64,000 nt of DNA. Origin: Xanthomonas arboricola. Lineage in GTDB: Bacteria; Pseudomonadota; Gammaproteobacteria; Xanthomonadales; Xanthomonadaceae. How positions within the stretch are numbered: position 1 is the stretch's first letter; each line of letters starts with the position of its first letter. The position numbers were made by a program, and so were the translations under genes. The notes under the pieces are model-generated. The model was not told the DNA's origin. It did no database searches and saw only the letters and a program-made list of their open reading frames with translations. The stretch covers positions 1,159,573 through 1,223,572 of the forward strand of contig NZ_MIGY01000003.1 of the NCBI RefSeq assembly GCF_002940665.1, in the 5' to 3' direction. Of the stretch, positions 8,578 through 16,735 are shown one piece after another.

Positions 8578-8993
8578 CCACGCTCGCCATCCAGATCGAC
8601 CCGCCGCAGGACACCCGTCAACGCGTCATCCTGACCGGGCGCCTGGACACCCACACCTCTCAGGATCTGGATACGGCGCTGTCGCCGCTGCTGGGCACCC
8701 TGATCACCACGCTGGTGCTGGACCTGACCGCGCTGGAATACATCTCCAGCGCCGGTATCCGCTGCATCTTCAAGGCGCGCAAGGCACTGGCCACGCGCCA
8801 GGGCAAGGTGCTGGTGACCAACCCGCAGCCGCAGATCCGCAAGGTCTTCGACATGGTCAAGGCAGTGCCGCTGAGCGATGTCTTCGCCTCCACCGAAGAG
8901 CTGGATGCCTACCTGGCGGCGATGCAGCGCAAGGTCATCGAACAGCATGCGCAAGGCGATAGGCCGATCGTGCCGCATTTCGCCGAGGCCTGA
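8574..8993 (+). CDS. STAS-domain anti-sigma factor antagonist
   Basis: The 139-residue product carries a STAS domain at about residues 15-110. The phospho-acceptor is in the motif EYISSAGIR (Ser around position 58-59), matching the SpoIIAA/RsbV consensus. The C-terminus (about 112-139) is an extra tail absent from minimal RsbV proteins. It is third in the operon with the phosphatase and kinase, overlapping the latter by four bases. The three-part layout is the classic partner switch: kinase phosphorylates, phosphatase reverses. The output could be a sigma factor encoded elsewhere or another process such as secretion or biofilm control. Confidence 0.9.
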   Translation: MTTLAIQIDPPQDTRQRVILTGRLDTHTSQDLDTALSPLLGTLITTLVLDLTALEYISSAGIRCIFKARKALATRQGKVLVTNPQPQIRKVFDMVKAVPLSDVFASTEELDAYLAAMQRKVIEQHAQGDRPIVPHFAEA

Positions 8994-9112
8994 GAACGGC
9001 CAACGCCGCGCAGCGAAGCGCCGCCGGCTGGATGCGGACGGCAGCAGTGCACCCCGGCAGGAGAAGGCAAATGCGATGGTGCACGTGATGATGCGCCGGA
9101 CAGCGCCAACGC

Positions 9113-9832
9113 CTACCTCCCGCCTACCCTCGGCAAGGGCGCCGGCACGTTCAACATGCCCCCGGCCGCCACATACGCCGCCAACGCCTGGCCCTGGCTC
9201 AGCAGATGCCCGTGCATCGTGCGCTCCGCGCCTTCGGCGTCGCTGCGGCGGACGCATGCCATCAGCTCGCGATGCTCGGCCAGCGACTGCGCCATGCGCC
9301 CGGGCGTCAACAGCTGCCGGCCGCGGTGCATCTTGAGGATGCGGTGCAGGTCGTGGGTGACGCGGATCAACCACGGATTGCCGGCGTACTGCTGCACGGT
9401 CTCGTGGATCAGGTAATTGTTGTGGTAGTACTCGGCCAGGTCGCCAGCGGTGGCGGCGGCTTCCATCGCCGCGTGCAGGTCTTCCAGGCGTTGCACGCCG
9501 GCCGCGTCGATGCGCTTGACCGCATCGTGCGCGCAGCGGCCTTCTAGCATCGCCATCACCGGGAACAACTGGTTGAGGTCTTCCAGCGTCAGCCGCGTGA
9601 CCCGGCTGCCGCGGCCGGCGTCCAGTTGCACCAGGCCTTCGGCGGCGAGCAGCTTGAGGCTCTCGCGCAGCGGGGTGCGGCTGATGCCGAGTTCCTCGGC
9701 CAGCGCCGGCTCGTCGATCCATTCGCCCGGCGGCAGCGCGTAGTCGTAGATCTTCTGGCGCAGGCGCTCGGCCACTTCCTCGTACAGCGGTACGCGCTTC
9801 TTGGCGCTGCGCGAATCAGGGGCGAGGGTCAT
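9113..9832 (-). CDS. GntR-family (FCD/FadR type) regulator of the malonate operon
   Basis: The 239-residue product has an N-terminal winged helix (about residues 15-80; ELGISRTPLRESLKLLAAEGLV is in the helix-turn-helix region) and a C-terminal all-helical FCD ligand domain with metal-binding type positions (HNNYLIHE near 138-145, EHRELMACV near 190-198). It sits at the distal end of the mdc operon, 79 bp after the transporter gene, in the same direction. By analogy with MdcY/MatR proteins it probably represses mdc genes and responds to malonate or malonyl-CoA. A candidate operator is the 17-bp palindrome upstream of mdcA (18420-18436). Confidence 0.88.
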   Translation of the reverse strand: MTLAPDSRSAKKRVPLYEEVAERLRQKIYDYALPPGEWIDEPALAEELGISRTPLRESLKLLAAEGLVQLDAGRGSRVTRLTLEDLNQLFPVMAMLEGRCAHDAVKRIDAAGVQRLEDLHAAMEAAATAGDLAEYYHNNYLIHETVQQYAGNPWLIRVTHDLHRILKMHRGRQLLTPGRMAQSLAEHRELMACVRRSDAEGAERTMHGHLLSQGQALAAYVAAGGMLNVPAPLPRVGGR

Positions 9833-9859
9833 GGCAGGCGGGTCGTCGATGCTGGCGTG

Positions 9860-9886
9860 GGGGCGCCCATTCTACTGGGGCGCCCC
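9860..9886 (-). terminator. GC-rich hairpin between transporter and GntR genes
   Basis: Perfect 9-bp stem GGGGCGCCC / GGGCGCCCC with a 9-base loop, between the transporter stop (9912) and the GntR start (9832). It lacks a T-run, so it may only attenuate readthrough or stabilise the upstream transcript. Confidence 0.4.
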
Positions 9887-9911
9887 AAGACCTTGCCGGA
9901 CGCGGGCCGGA

Positions 9912-11267
9912 TCACAGCCAGCCCGGCACCACGAACAGCAGCCAGGCCACCAGCGGCCCCAGCAACACCACCAGCCCGCTGTAGACCAGGAAGCGGCGGA
10001 ACAGCGCGTCGCGTTCTTCCTTGGCGGCCGAGGCCACCACCAACGCACCGTTGGTGGAAAACGGGCTGACATCGACGATGGTGGACGACACCGCCAGCGC
10101 GCAGATCACCCCGGCCGCGCCGAGCTGGCCCTGCATCAGGAACGGTACCGCCAGCGGGATGGTGGCGCCCAGCACCGCCGCCGACGAGGCGAACGCGGAA
10201 ACGACGCCGCCGACGTAACAGACCAGCAACGCCCCCAGCAACGGCATGCCGATCTGCGACACGCCGGTGCCGATGTAGTCCACCGCGCCGGCCTTTTCCA
10301 GCACCGCCACGTAGGTCACCACGCCGCTGATCAACAGCACCGTGGACCAGCTGATGCCGTCCACCGCGCCCTTCTGCGCACTGGGCGAGATCAGCGCCAG
10401 CGCCACCGCCACGGTGATCGACACCAGCCCGACGTTGAGGTTGTAGACCAGCGCGGCGATGCCCAGGCCGAGCAGGCCGACCAGCGTGATCACCCGATCG
10501 CGCGTGATGGCGACCGCCTCCAGCGCCAGCGGATTGGTCGACAGGGTGCCGCCACCGGCGGCCACCAGCGAACCATGCCCTTCGATCGCGAACGGGCGCT
10601 TGGAGGCCTGGTCGTCGGCCACCGCCACATACTGCGCATCGGCCAGCGAGACCTCCTGCCGGCGCATCAGCTTGAGCCCGCCGAAGGCGCAGAAGCAGAT
10701 GATCGCCATCATCAGGTTGAAGCCCAGGCTGGTGAGGAACACCGCCATCTCGGTGACGTCCAGCCCGGCCTTTTCCACCACCTTGTTGGTGATGCCGCCA
10801 TACACGCTGATCGGCGAAAACCCGCCGCCCTGCGCGCCATGGATCACCAGCAGGCCCATCATCAAGGGATTGATGCGGTACTGCTTGGCAAAGCGCAGCG
10901 CCACCGGGCCGATGATGGCCACCGCCGCCGGCCCGAGCGCACCGAAGGCGGTGAGCAGGCCGGTGATGACGAACATCACCCAGGGAATGGCGACGATGCG
11001 CCCGCGCACCGCGCGCACCGCCCAATGCACCAGCAGATCGATGGTGCCGTTCTTCTGCGCGATAGCGAACAGATAGGTGATGCCGACCAGGGTCAGGAAC
11101 AGGTCGCCCGGAAAGCCGGCCAGCACCTCTTTGCCGTCCAGCCCCACCCACACGCCGCCGATGATGAAGGCCAGCGCGAAGGCCACCGCGCCCATGTTGA
11201 TGGGCAATGCGGTGGCGACGATGAACATGATCACCAAGCCAAGAATCGTTGCAATTTGCGGGGTCAT
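9912..11267 (-). CDS. MatC-like dicarboxylate/malonate transporter
   Basis: The 451-residue integral membrane protein has about 11-12 hydrophobic segments across its length and belongs to the ArsB/NhaD-SLC13 superfamily, MatC type (NPLMMGLLVIHGAQGGGFSP near residues 146-165 is characteristic). It most likely imports malonate for the decarboxylase encoded upstream in the same operon. The ATG at 11267 has a strong Shine-Dalgarno (GGGAGGG) ten bases upstream. The gene lies 84 bp after mdcH. In many other bacteria the mdc clusters use an MdcL/MdcM pair or MdcF instead, so this is the MatC variant. Confidence 0.9.
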   Translation of the reverse strand: MTPQIATILGLVIMFIVATALPINMGAVAFALAFIIGGVWVGLDGKEVLAGFPGDLFLTLVGITYLFAIAQKNGTIDLLVHWAVRAVRGRIVAIPWVMFVITGLLTAFGALGPAAVAIIGPVALRFAKQYRINPLMMGLLVIHGAQGGGFSPISVYGGITNKVVEKAGLDVTEMAVFLTSLGFNLMMAIICFCAFGGLKLMRRQEVSLADAQYVAVADDQASKRPFAIEGHGSLVAAGGGTLSTNPLALEAVAITRDRVITLVGLLGLGIAALVYNLNVGLVSITVAVALALISPSAQKGAVDGISWSTVLLISGVVTYVAVLEKAGAVDYIGTGVSQIGMPLLGALLVCYVGGVVSAFASSAAVLGATIPLAVPFLMQGQLGAAGVICALAVSSTIVDVSPFSTNGALVVASAAKEERDALFRRFLVYSGLVVLLGPLVAWLLFVVPGWL

Positions 11268-11351
11268 GCGCCCTCCCAGACACCTGATACGCGTACATCA
11301 CGGATGGCCACCCGCCACCCAGGGGTCACGCCGTGTGCACCACCTCGACCG

Positions 11352-12272
11352 TCATGCCGCGCGCTCGCATGCGGCGTTGACCCACTCGACCACCCCGTGG
11401 GTGCTCTGAAATTCGTCGACCGATCGCGCTTCGCAGCCGGGCACGCGCTCGCGTGCCATGCGCGCCAATGCGCTGCCGGGCCCCAGTTCGAGAAACACGC
11501 GCGCGCCGCGTTCGGCGGCCTGCACCAGCACCTCGTACCAGCGCACGGTCTGCGCGATCTGTGCGGCCAGCGTGTCCACCACCAGGGCCTGCGTGGTGAC
11601 GGCACGCGCATCGATGCCGGCCAGCACGCGCAGCCTGGGCGCCTGCACGGCTGCATTGTTCAATTCGACGGCGAAGGCGTCGGCAGCCGCCCGCAACCAC
11701 GGCGTATGCGCCGGCACGCTCACCGGCAACGGCGTGACGCGTGCGCCCTGCGCCTGCGCTGTATCGCCCAGTGCCTGCAGCGCCGCCTGCGGGCCACCGA
11801 GCACGGCGTGGTCGTCGCCATTGACGATGGCGATGGCCGCGCCATGCGCCCGGCACAGCGCCTCGAGCGTGCGCAGCGGCAGCCCGAGCACCGCCATCAA
11901 GCCGGCTTGTTGCGGGCTGGCCGCATCCATCAGGCGCGCGCGGGTGGCAGCCAGCTGCAAGCAGGTGGCGATCTCCATGCTGCCGGCGACCGCATGCGCG
12001 GCCAGCTCGCCGACGCTGTAGCCCAGCACCAACACCGGCGTGGGCAGCTGTGTACGCAGCACCTGCCAGTGCGCCAGCGTGCCGGCGCAGACCAGCGGCT
12101 GTGCGATGGCATTGGTGTAGCGGGAGTTGTCTGCGGCAAGCGTTTGCGCCGAGGCGCCAAGCACCTTGCTCGCGGCGGCGATCACCTCGGCCGCGGCCGG
12201 CGCATCGGCAACCCGCGCGAACATCGCGGCGTGCTGCCCACCCTGGCCTGGACAGAGCACGGCCAGGCTCAT
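11352..12272 (-). CDS. mdcH: Malonate decarboxylase malonyl-CoA:ACP transacylase (epsilon)
   Basis: Loads malonyl groups onto the dephospho-CoA prosthetic group of the MdcC carrier protein to start the catalytic cycle. The 306-residue product is a full FabD-type acyltransferase: N-terminal CPGQGGQH, nucleophile serine in the GYSVGEL motif (about residues 84-90), and the HTPW histidine (about 203-206). It starts 178 bp after mdcB ends; this is the widest gap between protein-coding neighbours in the operon apart from the REP array, but direction and context leave the assignment firm. Confidence 0.95.
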   Translation of the reverse strand: MSLAVLCPGQGGQHAAMFARVADAPAAAEVIAAASKVLGASAQTLAADNSRYTNAIAQPLVCAGTLAHWQVLRTQLPTPVLVLGYSVGELAAHAVAGSMEIATCLQLAATRARLMDAASPQQAGLMAVLGLPLRTLEALCRAHGAAIAIVNGDDHAVLGGPQAALQALGDTAQAQGARVTPLPVSVPAHTPWLRAAADAFAVELNNAAVQAPRLRVLAGIDARAVTTQALVVDTLAAQIAQTVRWYEVLVQAAERGARVFLELGPGSALARMARERVPGCEARSVDEFQSTHGVVEWVNAACERAA

Positions 12273-12450
12273 TGGGTGACCTGCTTGCAGAAAATGCTAT
12301 GCCTTGTGCGAGCGTAGCCCTTATTCGCGCTGCAAGCCTTTTGTTCCGTATCCAGGCGAAGCAGGCCGTTGCCTGAGGCAATAAAGAGAGCGGCGCCGCC
12401 GCACGCCTGCGTGGACGTTGCTTTCGCAGTTGCCAGTGGTCGACACCGGC

Positions 12451-13623
12451 TCATGCCATCTCCTGGCAGTGCAGGAACCAGGCACAGGCCAGCAGATCGG
12501 CGCTGCCGCCCGGGCTCAGGCGACGCGCAACAAATTGCGCGCCTATGGCGTGCAGGCCCGCGCGCCACTGCGGGTGTGCGATGCCGCCATCGGCCAGAAA
12601 CGCACGCGCCTGCGCCTTGGCGTAAGCCAGTCCTTCCTGCCCGCCGCGGTGCAGCAGGTTGAGATCGTCGACCTCGGCAATCAGGTGCATCAAGGTCTGC
12701 GCCAATGCGGCCTCGCGCGTGGCGCCGCGGTGCAGTGCGCCACGCAGAGATAGCAATGCGATCTCGCGCAGCAATGGATACCCGGCTGCAGCCTGTTCGC
12801 GCACGCCACTGATCCGAAATGCCGCGCGCACGCGCTGGCCATTGCTGTGTGGATCCAGCGGCGCGGCCCGCAATGCATCGCGCCAGACCTGCACCGCAGT
12901 GCAGACTGCTTCTCCGGCAGGGGCATGCCCGTGCACGGCACGCACGCGCGCCGCCTGCGCAGTGAGCACGCCCAGGCTGAAGATCGCACCACGATGGGTA
13001 TTGATGCCGCCGGTGGCGCGCAGCATCGCCGCTTCGGCCGCGATGCCGAGCTGGCGCAATTGCTCGAACGGCGCGTTGTCGATACCGGCCTGTGCAATCG
13101 CGACGAAGTAGCCGCGCAAGGCGAACAGGCTGCGCAGGAACGTCGACGCATCCATATCGGCATGGCTGCCGCTGTCGAACGGAGTGACCAGGCCGGGCTT
13201 GGGTGCGCAGCAGAGTTCTGCATGCAGGGCGGCGACCGCCAGCCGCCCCAGCCGATGCGCCAGTGCGCTGGCGGTGCCGGCTTCGGGATGCGATATGCCT
13301 TGTCGCGCTGCACTGTCTTGCAGCTCGCCATGTGTGCGTGCAGCGCGCGATGGCGCATGCACGCGGTTCGAACCAGTGCCTGCAGGGGCAAGGCGCAGTA
13401 GCGGCTGCGACGGTACGTCGTGCGGTGCTGCCGGTACCAGTGTCGATGTCGGTGTCGATTGGGTGTCCGCACGAACCAGATGCATCGCTTGGCTGTCTGT
13501 ACCAACCAGGGATGCTGCGATGCCTGCCTCTTTCGCCCTTGTCATTGGCCGCTGCCGCTCCACCGCGTTGCAATGCGTCACGGAGCGCCCGGCATCGGCG
13601 GTGCGTTCGGCCAGCGTGCTCAT
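12451..13623 (-). CDS. mdcB: Triphosphoribosyl-dephospho-CoA synthase
   Basis: Makes the precursor of the 2'-(5''-phosphoribosyl)-3'-dephospho-CoA prosthetic group from ATP and dephospho-CoA. The catalytic domain occupies about residues 100-390 ([20 protein letters not shown] and [14 protein letters not shown] are family signatures). The start at 13623 overlaps the mdcG stop in ATGA, the reason for choosing it. That choice gives 390 residues, about 100 more than usual; the extra N-terminus is low complexity and rich in Thr, Arg and Pro. An internal start such as the Met at about residue 47 is possible. Enzyme identity is secure; the start is not. Confidence 0.92.
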   Translation of the reverse strand: MSTLAERTADAGRSVTHCNAVERQRPMTRAKEAGIAASLVGTDSQAMHLVRADTQSTPTSTLVPAAPHDVPSQPLLRLAPAGTGSNRVHAPSRAARTHGELQDSAARQGISHPEAGTASALAHRLGRLAVAALHAELCCAPKPGLVTPFDSGSHADMDASTFLRSLFALRGYFVAIAQAGIDNAPFEQLRQLGIAAEAAMLRATGGINTHRGAIFSLGVLTAQAARVRAVHGHAPAGEAVCTAVQVWRDALRAAPLDPHSNGQRVRAAFRISGVREQAAAGYPLLREIALLSLRGALHRGATREAALAQTLMHLIAEVDDLNLLHRGGQEGLAYAKAQARAFLADGGIAHPQWRAGLHAIGAQFVARRLSPGGSADLLACAWFLHCQEMA

Positions 13624-14261
13624 GCCGCGCTCCATACCGGAAACAGCGCGCTGCGCGGCAGCAGGCGGCAGCCGTTGGTGGACTTCACCAGTACCTGCTG
13701 TGCGCTGCCGGCGTATTCGCGCCAGTTCACCGCGGTGTCGTCGGGCAACAACAGTTCGCCGTCTGCGCGCAGCCGGTGACGCTGTTCCCAACGCTGCAGC
13801 ACTGTCACCACTGCCTGCGCCTGCTCGGGTGTGGCGATGGACCACAACAGGTCCAGATCCGATTGCGCATGCACATACGCAAGCCCGGTCAGGGCCTGCC
13901 ATGCGAAGCTGCCGAAGACGCGCGGCTGCAGGGCGTTGGCATTGCACTGGGTCAGCAAGGCCTGCAGTGCAGGCTGCGTCGCGGAGGGTGCGGCTGCGAT
14001 CACGGCGTCCAGCGCCAATGGCGCGGTGCTGCGCGCGACCTCGTCCAGGCCGGCGCTCAGTGCCAGGCGCTGTTTGCCTTCGCTTGGCGGCAACGGCACG
14101 CCGAGCCGCAGGCTGCCGGGTGCCTCGCTGCCATCGCCGCGTGCCACCACTGCCGGCAGACCCGCTGCAAACCACTGCTGCAGCCGTGGCTGCGCACCCG
14201 GCGTCAGCGCTTGCCAGCGCGCGTCCGGTTGCAACCACACCAATGCGTGGCGGCCGGGCAT
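13620..14261 (-). CDS. mdcG: Malonate decarboxylase holo-ACP synthase (phosphoribosyl-dephospho-CoA transferase)
   Basis: Transfers the triphosphoribosyl-dephospho-CoA made by MdcB onto the serine of the MdcC carrier. The 213-residue product has the MdcG fold with the nucleotidyltransferase-like pattern FGSFAWQ (about residues 113-119) and SDLDLLW (about 131-137). The ATG at 14261 lies two bases after the mdcE stop. Its own stop overlaps the mdcB start by four bases, so mdcE, mdcG and mdcB are tightly coupled. Confidence 0.95.
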   Translation of the reverse strand: MPGRHALVWLQPDARWQALTPGAQPRLQQWFAAGLPAVVARGDGSEAPGSLRLGVPLPPSEGKQRLALSAGLDEVARSTAPLALDAVIAAAPSATQPALQALLTQCNANALQPRVFGSFAWQALTGLAYVHAQSDLDLLWSIATPEQAQAVVTVLQRWEQRHRLRADGELLLPDDTAVNWREYAGSAQQVLVKSTNGCRLLPRSALFPVWSAA

Positions 14262-14263
14262 GC

Positions 14264-14968
14264 TCAGGCCTCGCCCGCAGCCACTGCGGCAGCGACATCG
14301 CGCGCCAGGGTGCGCCCGCCACGCTGCGCGCCGAGTGCGCGGCGTTGATCGCCATCGCTGGACGCGGCCAGCGCATCGAGCAACGCCTGCGCCAGATCGC
14401 CCTCCCAGAGCGACTCCACCGCGCCCATGCGCACGTAGTTCTCCACGCCAGGCGCGAACACCGGCGAACTCCTGCTCAGCGCCTGCAGGGTGTCCACGGT
14501 CTGCTTGGTGACGCGCGCCATCGCGCGCAGATCCATCACCCGGATCTGTGCATCCGGCAATGCGTGGATATGGTCGGCCATCAGACCGAACGACAGAAAG
14601 CCGCCACTGACCGATTCGCCGTACACCAGCGTGACCAGCCGCGCGCCGCGCTTGCGCGCCAGGTCCAGCGCGCGTGCCAGATGCGCGAAATAGCCGTTGA
14701 TGCCAAGCAGTTCGTCGCGGCGCGCCAGCCGTTGCCCGGCGGTATCGGCCAGCATCACGATCGGCCGCTGCGGATGCGCGCGCGTGCTCGCCAACACGGT
14801 CGCCGCCAGTGCCAGCGCGTGGTCCACGCCGACTTCCAGCTTGTTGGCGGTGCCGATCACGGTGACCTCGCCCGCGGCCGTGGTGGCACTGCCGGTGAGC
14901 ACATCGTCGTTGCGGGCGATGGCGTGGCCGCGCGGAAACAGCCGGTCCAGCAGTTGGCTCAGTTCCAT
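14264..14968 (-). CDS. mdcE: Malonate decarboxylase gamma subunit
   Basis: The gamma part of the carboxy-lyase that releases CO2 from malonyl-S-ACP together with MdcD. The 234-residue product has the carboxyltransferase-like crotonase fold; [14 protein letters not shown] (about residues 117-130) forms the oxyanion-hole region. The start at 14968 lies within the end of mdcD (10-bp overlap). Length matches other MdcE proteins. Confidence 0.95.
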   Translation of the reverse strand: MELSQLLDRLFPRGHAIARNDDVLTGSATTAAGEVTVIGTANKLEVGVDHALALAATVLASTRAHPQRPIVMLADTAGQRLARRDELLGINGYFAHLARALDLARKRGARLVTLVYGESVSGGFLSFGLMADHIHALPDAQIRVMDLRAMARVTKQTVDTLQALSRSSPVFAPGVENYVRMGAVESLWEGDLAQALLDALAASSDGDQRRALGAQRGGRTLARDVAAAVAAGEA

Positions 14969-15879
14969 GGCGTGCTCCGGTCGGCGGTGGCGGCGAGGAA
15001 GGCGTCGGTGTCCAGCAACGGCAGGCGTTGCGCATCGACAATGCCCTGGCGCTGCCAGATCTCCAGGCCGTCGCGGCAATCGCCGTAGGCGGCGATGCGG
15101 CTGGACAATTGCTGATGTGCAGCTTCCAGCGCCTGCAGCGCGGCCTCGCCTGCCGGCTCGGTCAGCGTGTCCAGCGCCTGCACGGCGGCATCTGCAAATG
15201 CGGCGATACGGTCGGCCACCAGCGTCTGCGCCTCGCCCAGCAGATAGCGGTGCTTGCCGCCGGTGACGCGCCACACCAGGGCACGGTCGCGTGCGTCGAA
15301 CTCCTCCACACCGCGCACGGTTTCGATCACGTCCGGGCCGGACAGCGACAGGCGGCCTTCTTCGGACATGATCACCGCGCTGCAGCAGCGCGCCACGATG
15401 CCCATGCCGCCGAAGGCGCCGTTGCCGCTGCCGATCAAGGCCAGCACCGGCACGCCGGCGGCGCGCGTGTCCAAGGTGGCGCGCATGATTTCGGAGATGG
15501 CAATCAGGCCGGCGTTGGCTTCGTGCAGGCGCACGCCGCCGGTGTCGAGCAGCAACAGCACCGCCGCCGGCTGCGTGGCGGTGGCGCGTTCGAGCAGGCC
15601 GATGAGCTTGGCACCGTGCACCTCGCCGACGCCGCCGCCCAGGAAGGCGCCTTGCTGCGCGGCGATCAGCACGTTGCGCCCACGCAGCGTGCCTTCGCCG
15701 ACGACGATGCCGTCATCGAAGGCGCCGGGGGTGTCGAGCTGGGCCAGATGCGGGCTGATCAGGCGACGGCGCGGGCCGACGAATTCGCCGAAGCTGCCGG
15801 CATCCAGCACGCCATCGATGCGCTCGCGCGCATCGGCCTCGTAATAGCTGCGCTCGGCCATGGGGATGGTGGTGCTCAT
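14959..15879 (-). CDS. mdcD: Malonate decarboxylase beta subunit
   Basis: With MdcE this forms the decarboxylase that acts on malonyl-S-ACP. The 306-residue product resembles the AccD half of carboxyltransferases: [17 protein letters not shown] (about residues 109-125) and [13 protein letters not shown] (about 147-159). The start is taken as the ATG at 15879 ([13 protein letters not shown]). An in-frame ATG 33 bp upstream lies against a REP palindrome and is less likely. Unlike the rest of the operon, mdcD is separated from mdcC by a 500-bp repeat array. Confidence 0.95.
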   Translation of the reverse strand: MSTTIPMAERSYYEADARERIDGVLDAGSFGEFVGPRRRLISPHLAQLDTPGAFDDGIVVGEGTLRGRNVLIAAQQGAFLGGGVGEVHGAKLIGLLERATATQPAAVLLLLDTGGVRLHEANAGLIAISEIMRATLDTRAAGVPVLALIGSGNGAFGGMGIVARCCSAVIMSEEGRLSLSGPDVIETVRGVEEFDARDRALVWRVTGGKHRYLLGEAQTLVADRIAAFADAAVQALDTLTEPAGEAALQALEAAHQQLSSRIAAYGDCRDGLEIWQRQGIVDAQRLPLLDTDAFLAATADRSTPWN

Positions 15880-15900
15880 ACAAGCCTTCCAATGACATGC

Positions 15901-16391
15901 GTAGGAGCGCACCCGGGCGCGACTGCGGCATTACCGGGAACGCCCATCGCGCCCGGGTGCGCTCCTACAAAATCGCTGTGGTGTGCCGGTTTGTCGTGGC
16001 TGCGCTCGGCACTATCGACGGTGGTGCTCCCGACGACTCGCGTAGGAGCGCACCTGGGCGCGACTGCAGCGTTACCGAGAACGCCCATCGCGCCCGGGTG
16101 CGCTGCTACGAAATCGCTGTGGTGTGCCGGTTCGTCGTGGCTGCGCTCGGCACTATCGACGGTGCTGCTCCCGACGACTCGCGTAGGAGCGCACCTGGGC
16201 GCGACTGCGGCGTTACCGGGAACGCCCATCGCGCCCGGGTGCGCTGCTACGAAATCGCTGTGGTGTGCCGGTTTGTCGTGGCTGCGCTCGGCACTACCGA
16301 CAGTGGTGCTCCCGACGACTCGCGTAGGAGCGCACCTGGGCGCGACCGAAGCGTTACCGGGAACGCCCGTCGCGCCCGGGTGCGCTCCTAC
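15901..16391. repeat. Tandem REP array inside the mdc operon (period 141 bp, four REPs)
   Basis: Four 68-bp GTAGGAGCGCACC... palindromes start at 15901, 16042, 16183 and 16324, exactly 141 bp apart. They are joined by nearly identical 73-bp linkers (AAATCGCTGTGGTGTGCCGG... to ...CCCGACGACTCGC). Copies 2 and 3 end GCTGCTAC instead of GCTCCTAC. Because 141 is divisible by 3, both strands stay open across the array, but the translations are just the repeat. The array fills the gap between mdcC (ends 16409) and mdcD (starts 15879). Confidence 0.95.
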
Positions 16392-16408
16392 GGGGTGAGA
16401 CGGGTGGC

Positions 16409-16726
16409 TCATGCGGCGGCTCCCTGCAGGACGTCCAGCGCCTGCTCCAGGCGCAGGCTCACCACCGCCGGCGTGGCGCCGACATCGTTGACGCTGATGC
16501 GCACATCGCGCAACGGATGGCGCGCGGCGAAATCGTCCAGCACCGCCTGCCAGATCGTGCCGAAACCGCGTGCGGCGGTGAGGATCTCGATCTCCATCGC
16601 GCCGTCCAGCGGCACGCGCTCGACCAGCACTTCCAGGTTGCCGGAGGCGACCACGCCGACCAGCGCATGGTCCAGCCCGGCGCGCGCGCCATGCTGGCCA
16701 TCGAAGCGATACCGCAGGGTTTCCAT
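16409..16726 (-). CDS. mdcC: Malonate decarboxylase acyl carrier protein (delta subunit)
   Basis: Small carrier that holds the malonyl/acetyl group on a phosphoribosyl-dephospho-CoA arm while it moves between MdcA, MdcD/E and MdcH. The 105-residue product has the conserved VGVVASGNLEVLVE segment; Ser28 is the likely attachment serine by analogy with Klebsiella MdcC. A conserved C-terminal block is DVRISVNDVGATPAVVSLRL. It begins 10 bp after mdcA and is followed by the REP array. Confidence 0.95.
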   Translation of the reverse strand: METLRYRFDGQHGARAGLDHALVGVVASGNLEVLVERVPLDGAMEIEILTAARGFGTIWQAVLDDFAARHPLRDVRISVNDVGATPAVVSLRLEQALDVLQGAAA

Positions 16727-16735
16727 GCCGTGCCC

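Noticed and set aside
9801..12317. 838-codon forward frame opposite the MatC-like transporter and mdcH
   Set aside because: His/Gln/Arg-rich antisense translation typical of high-GC shadows; both reverse-strand genes are well-supported families.
15901..16391. CRISPR-like look of the regularly spaced repeats
   Set aside because: Units are 68-bp palindromes with conserved, not variable, 73-bp spacers and no cas genes; this is a REP array. The same applies to 50028-50365.
15897..16398. Repeat-containing open frames across the mdc REP array, both strands
   Set aside because: They are kept open only because the 141-bp period is divisible by three; the protein is a translation of the REP units and has no start or ribosome binding site.
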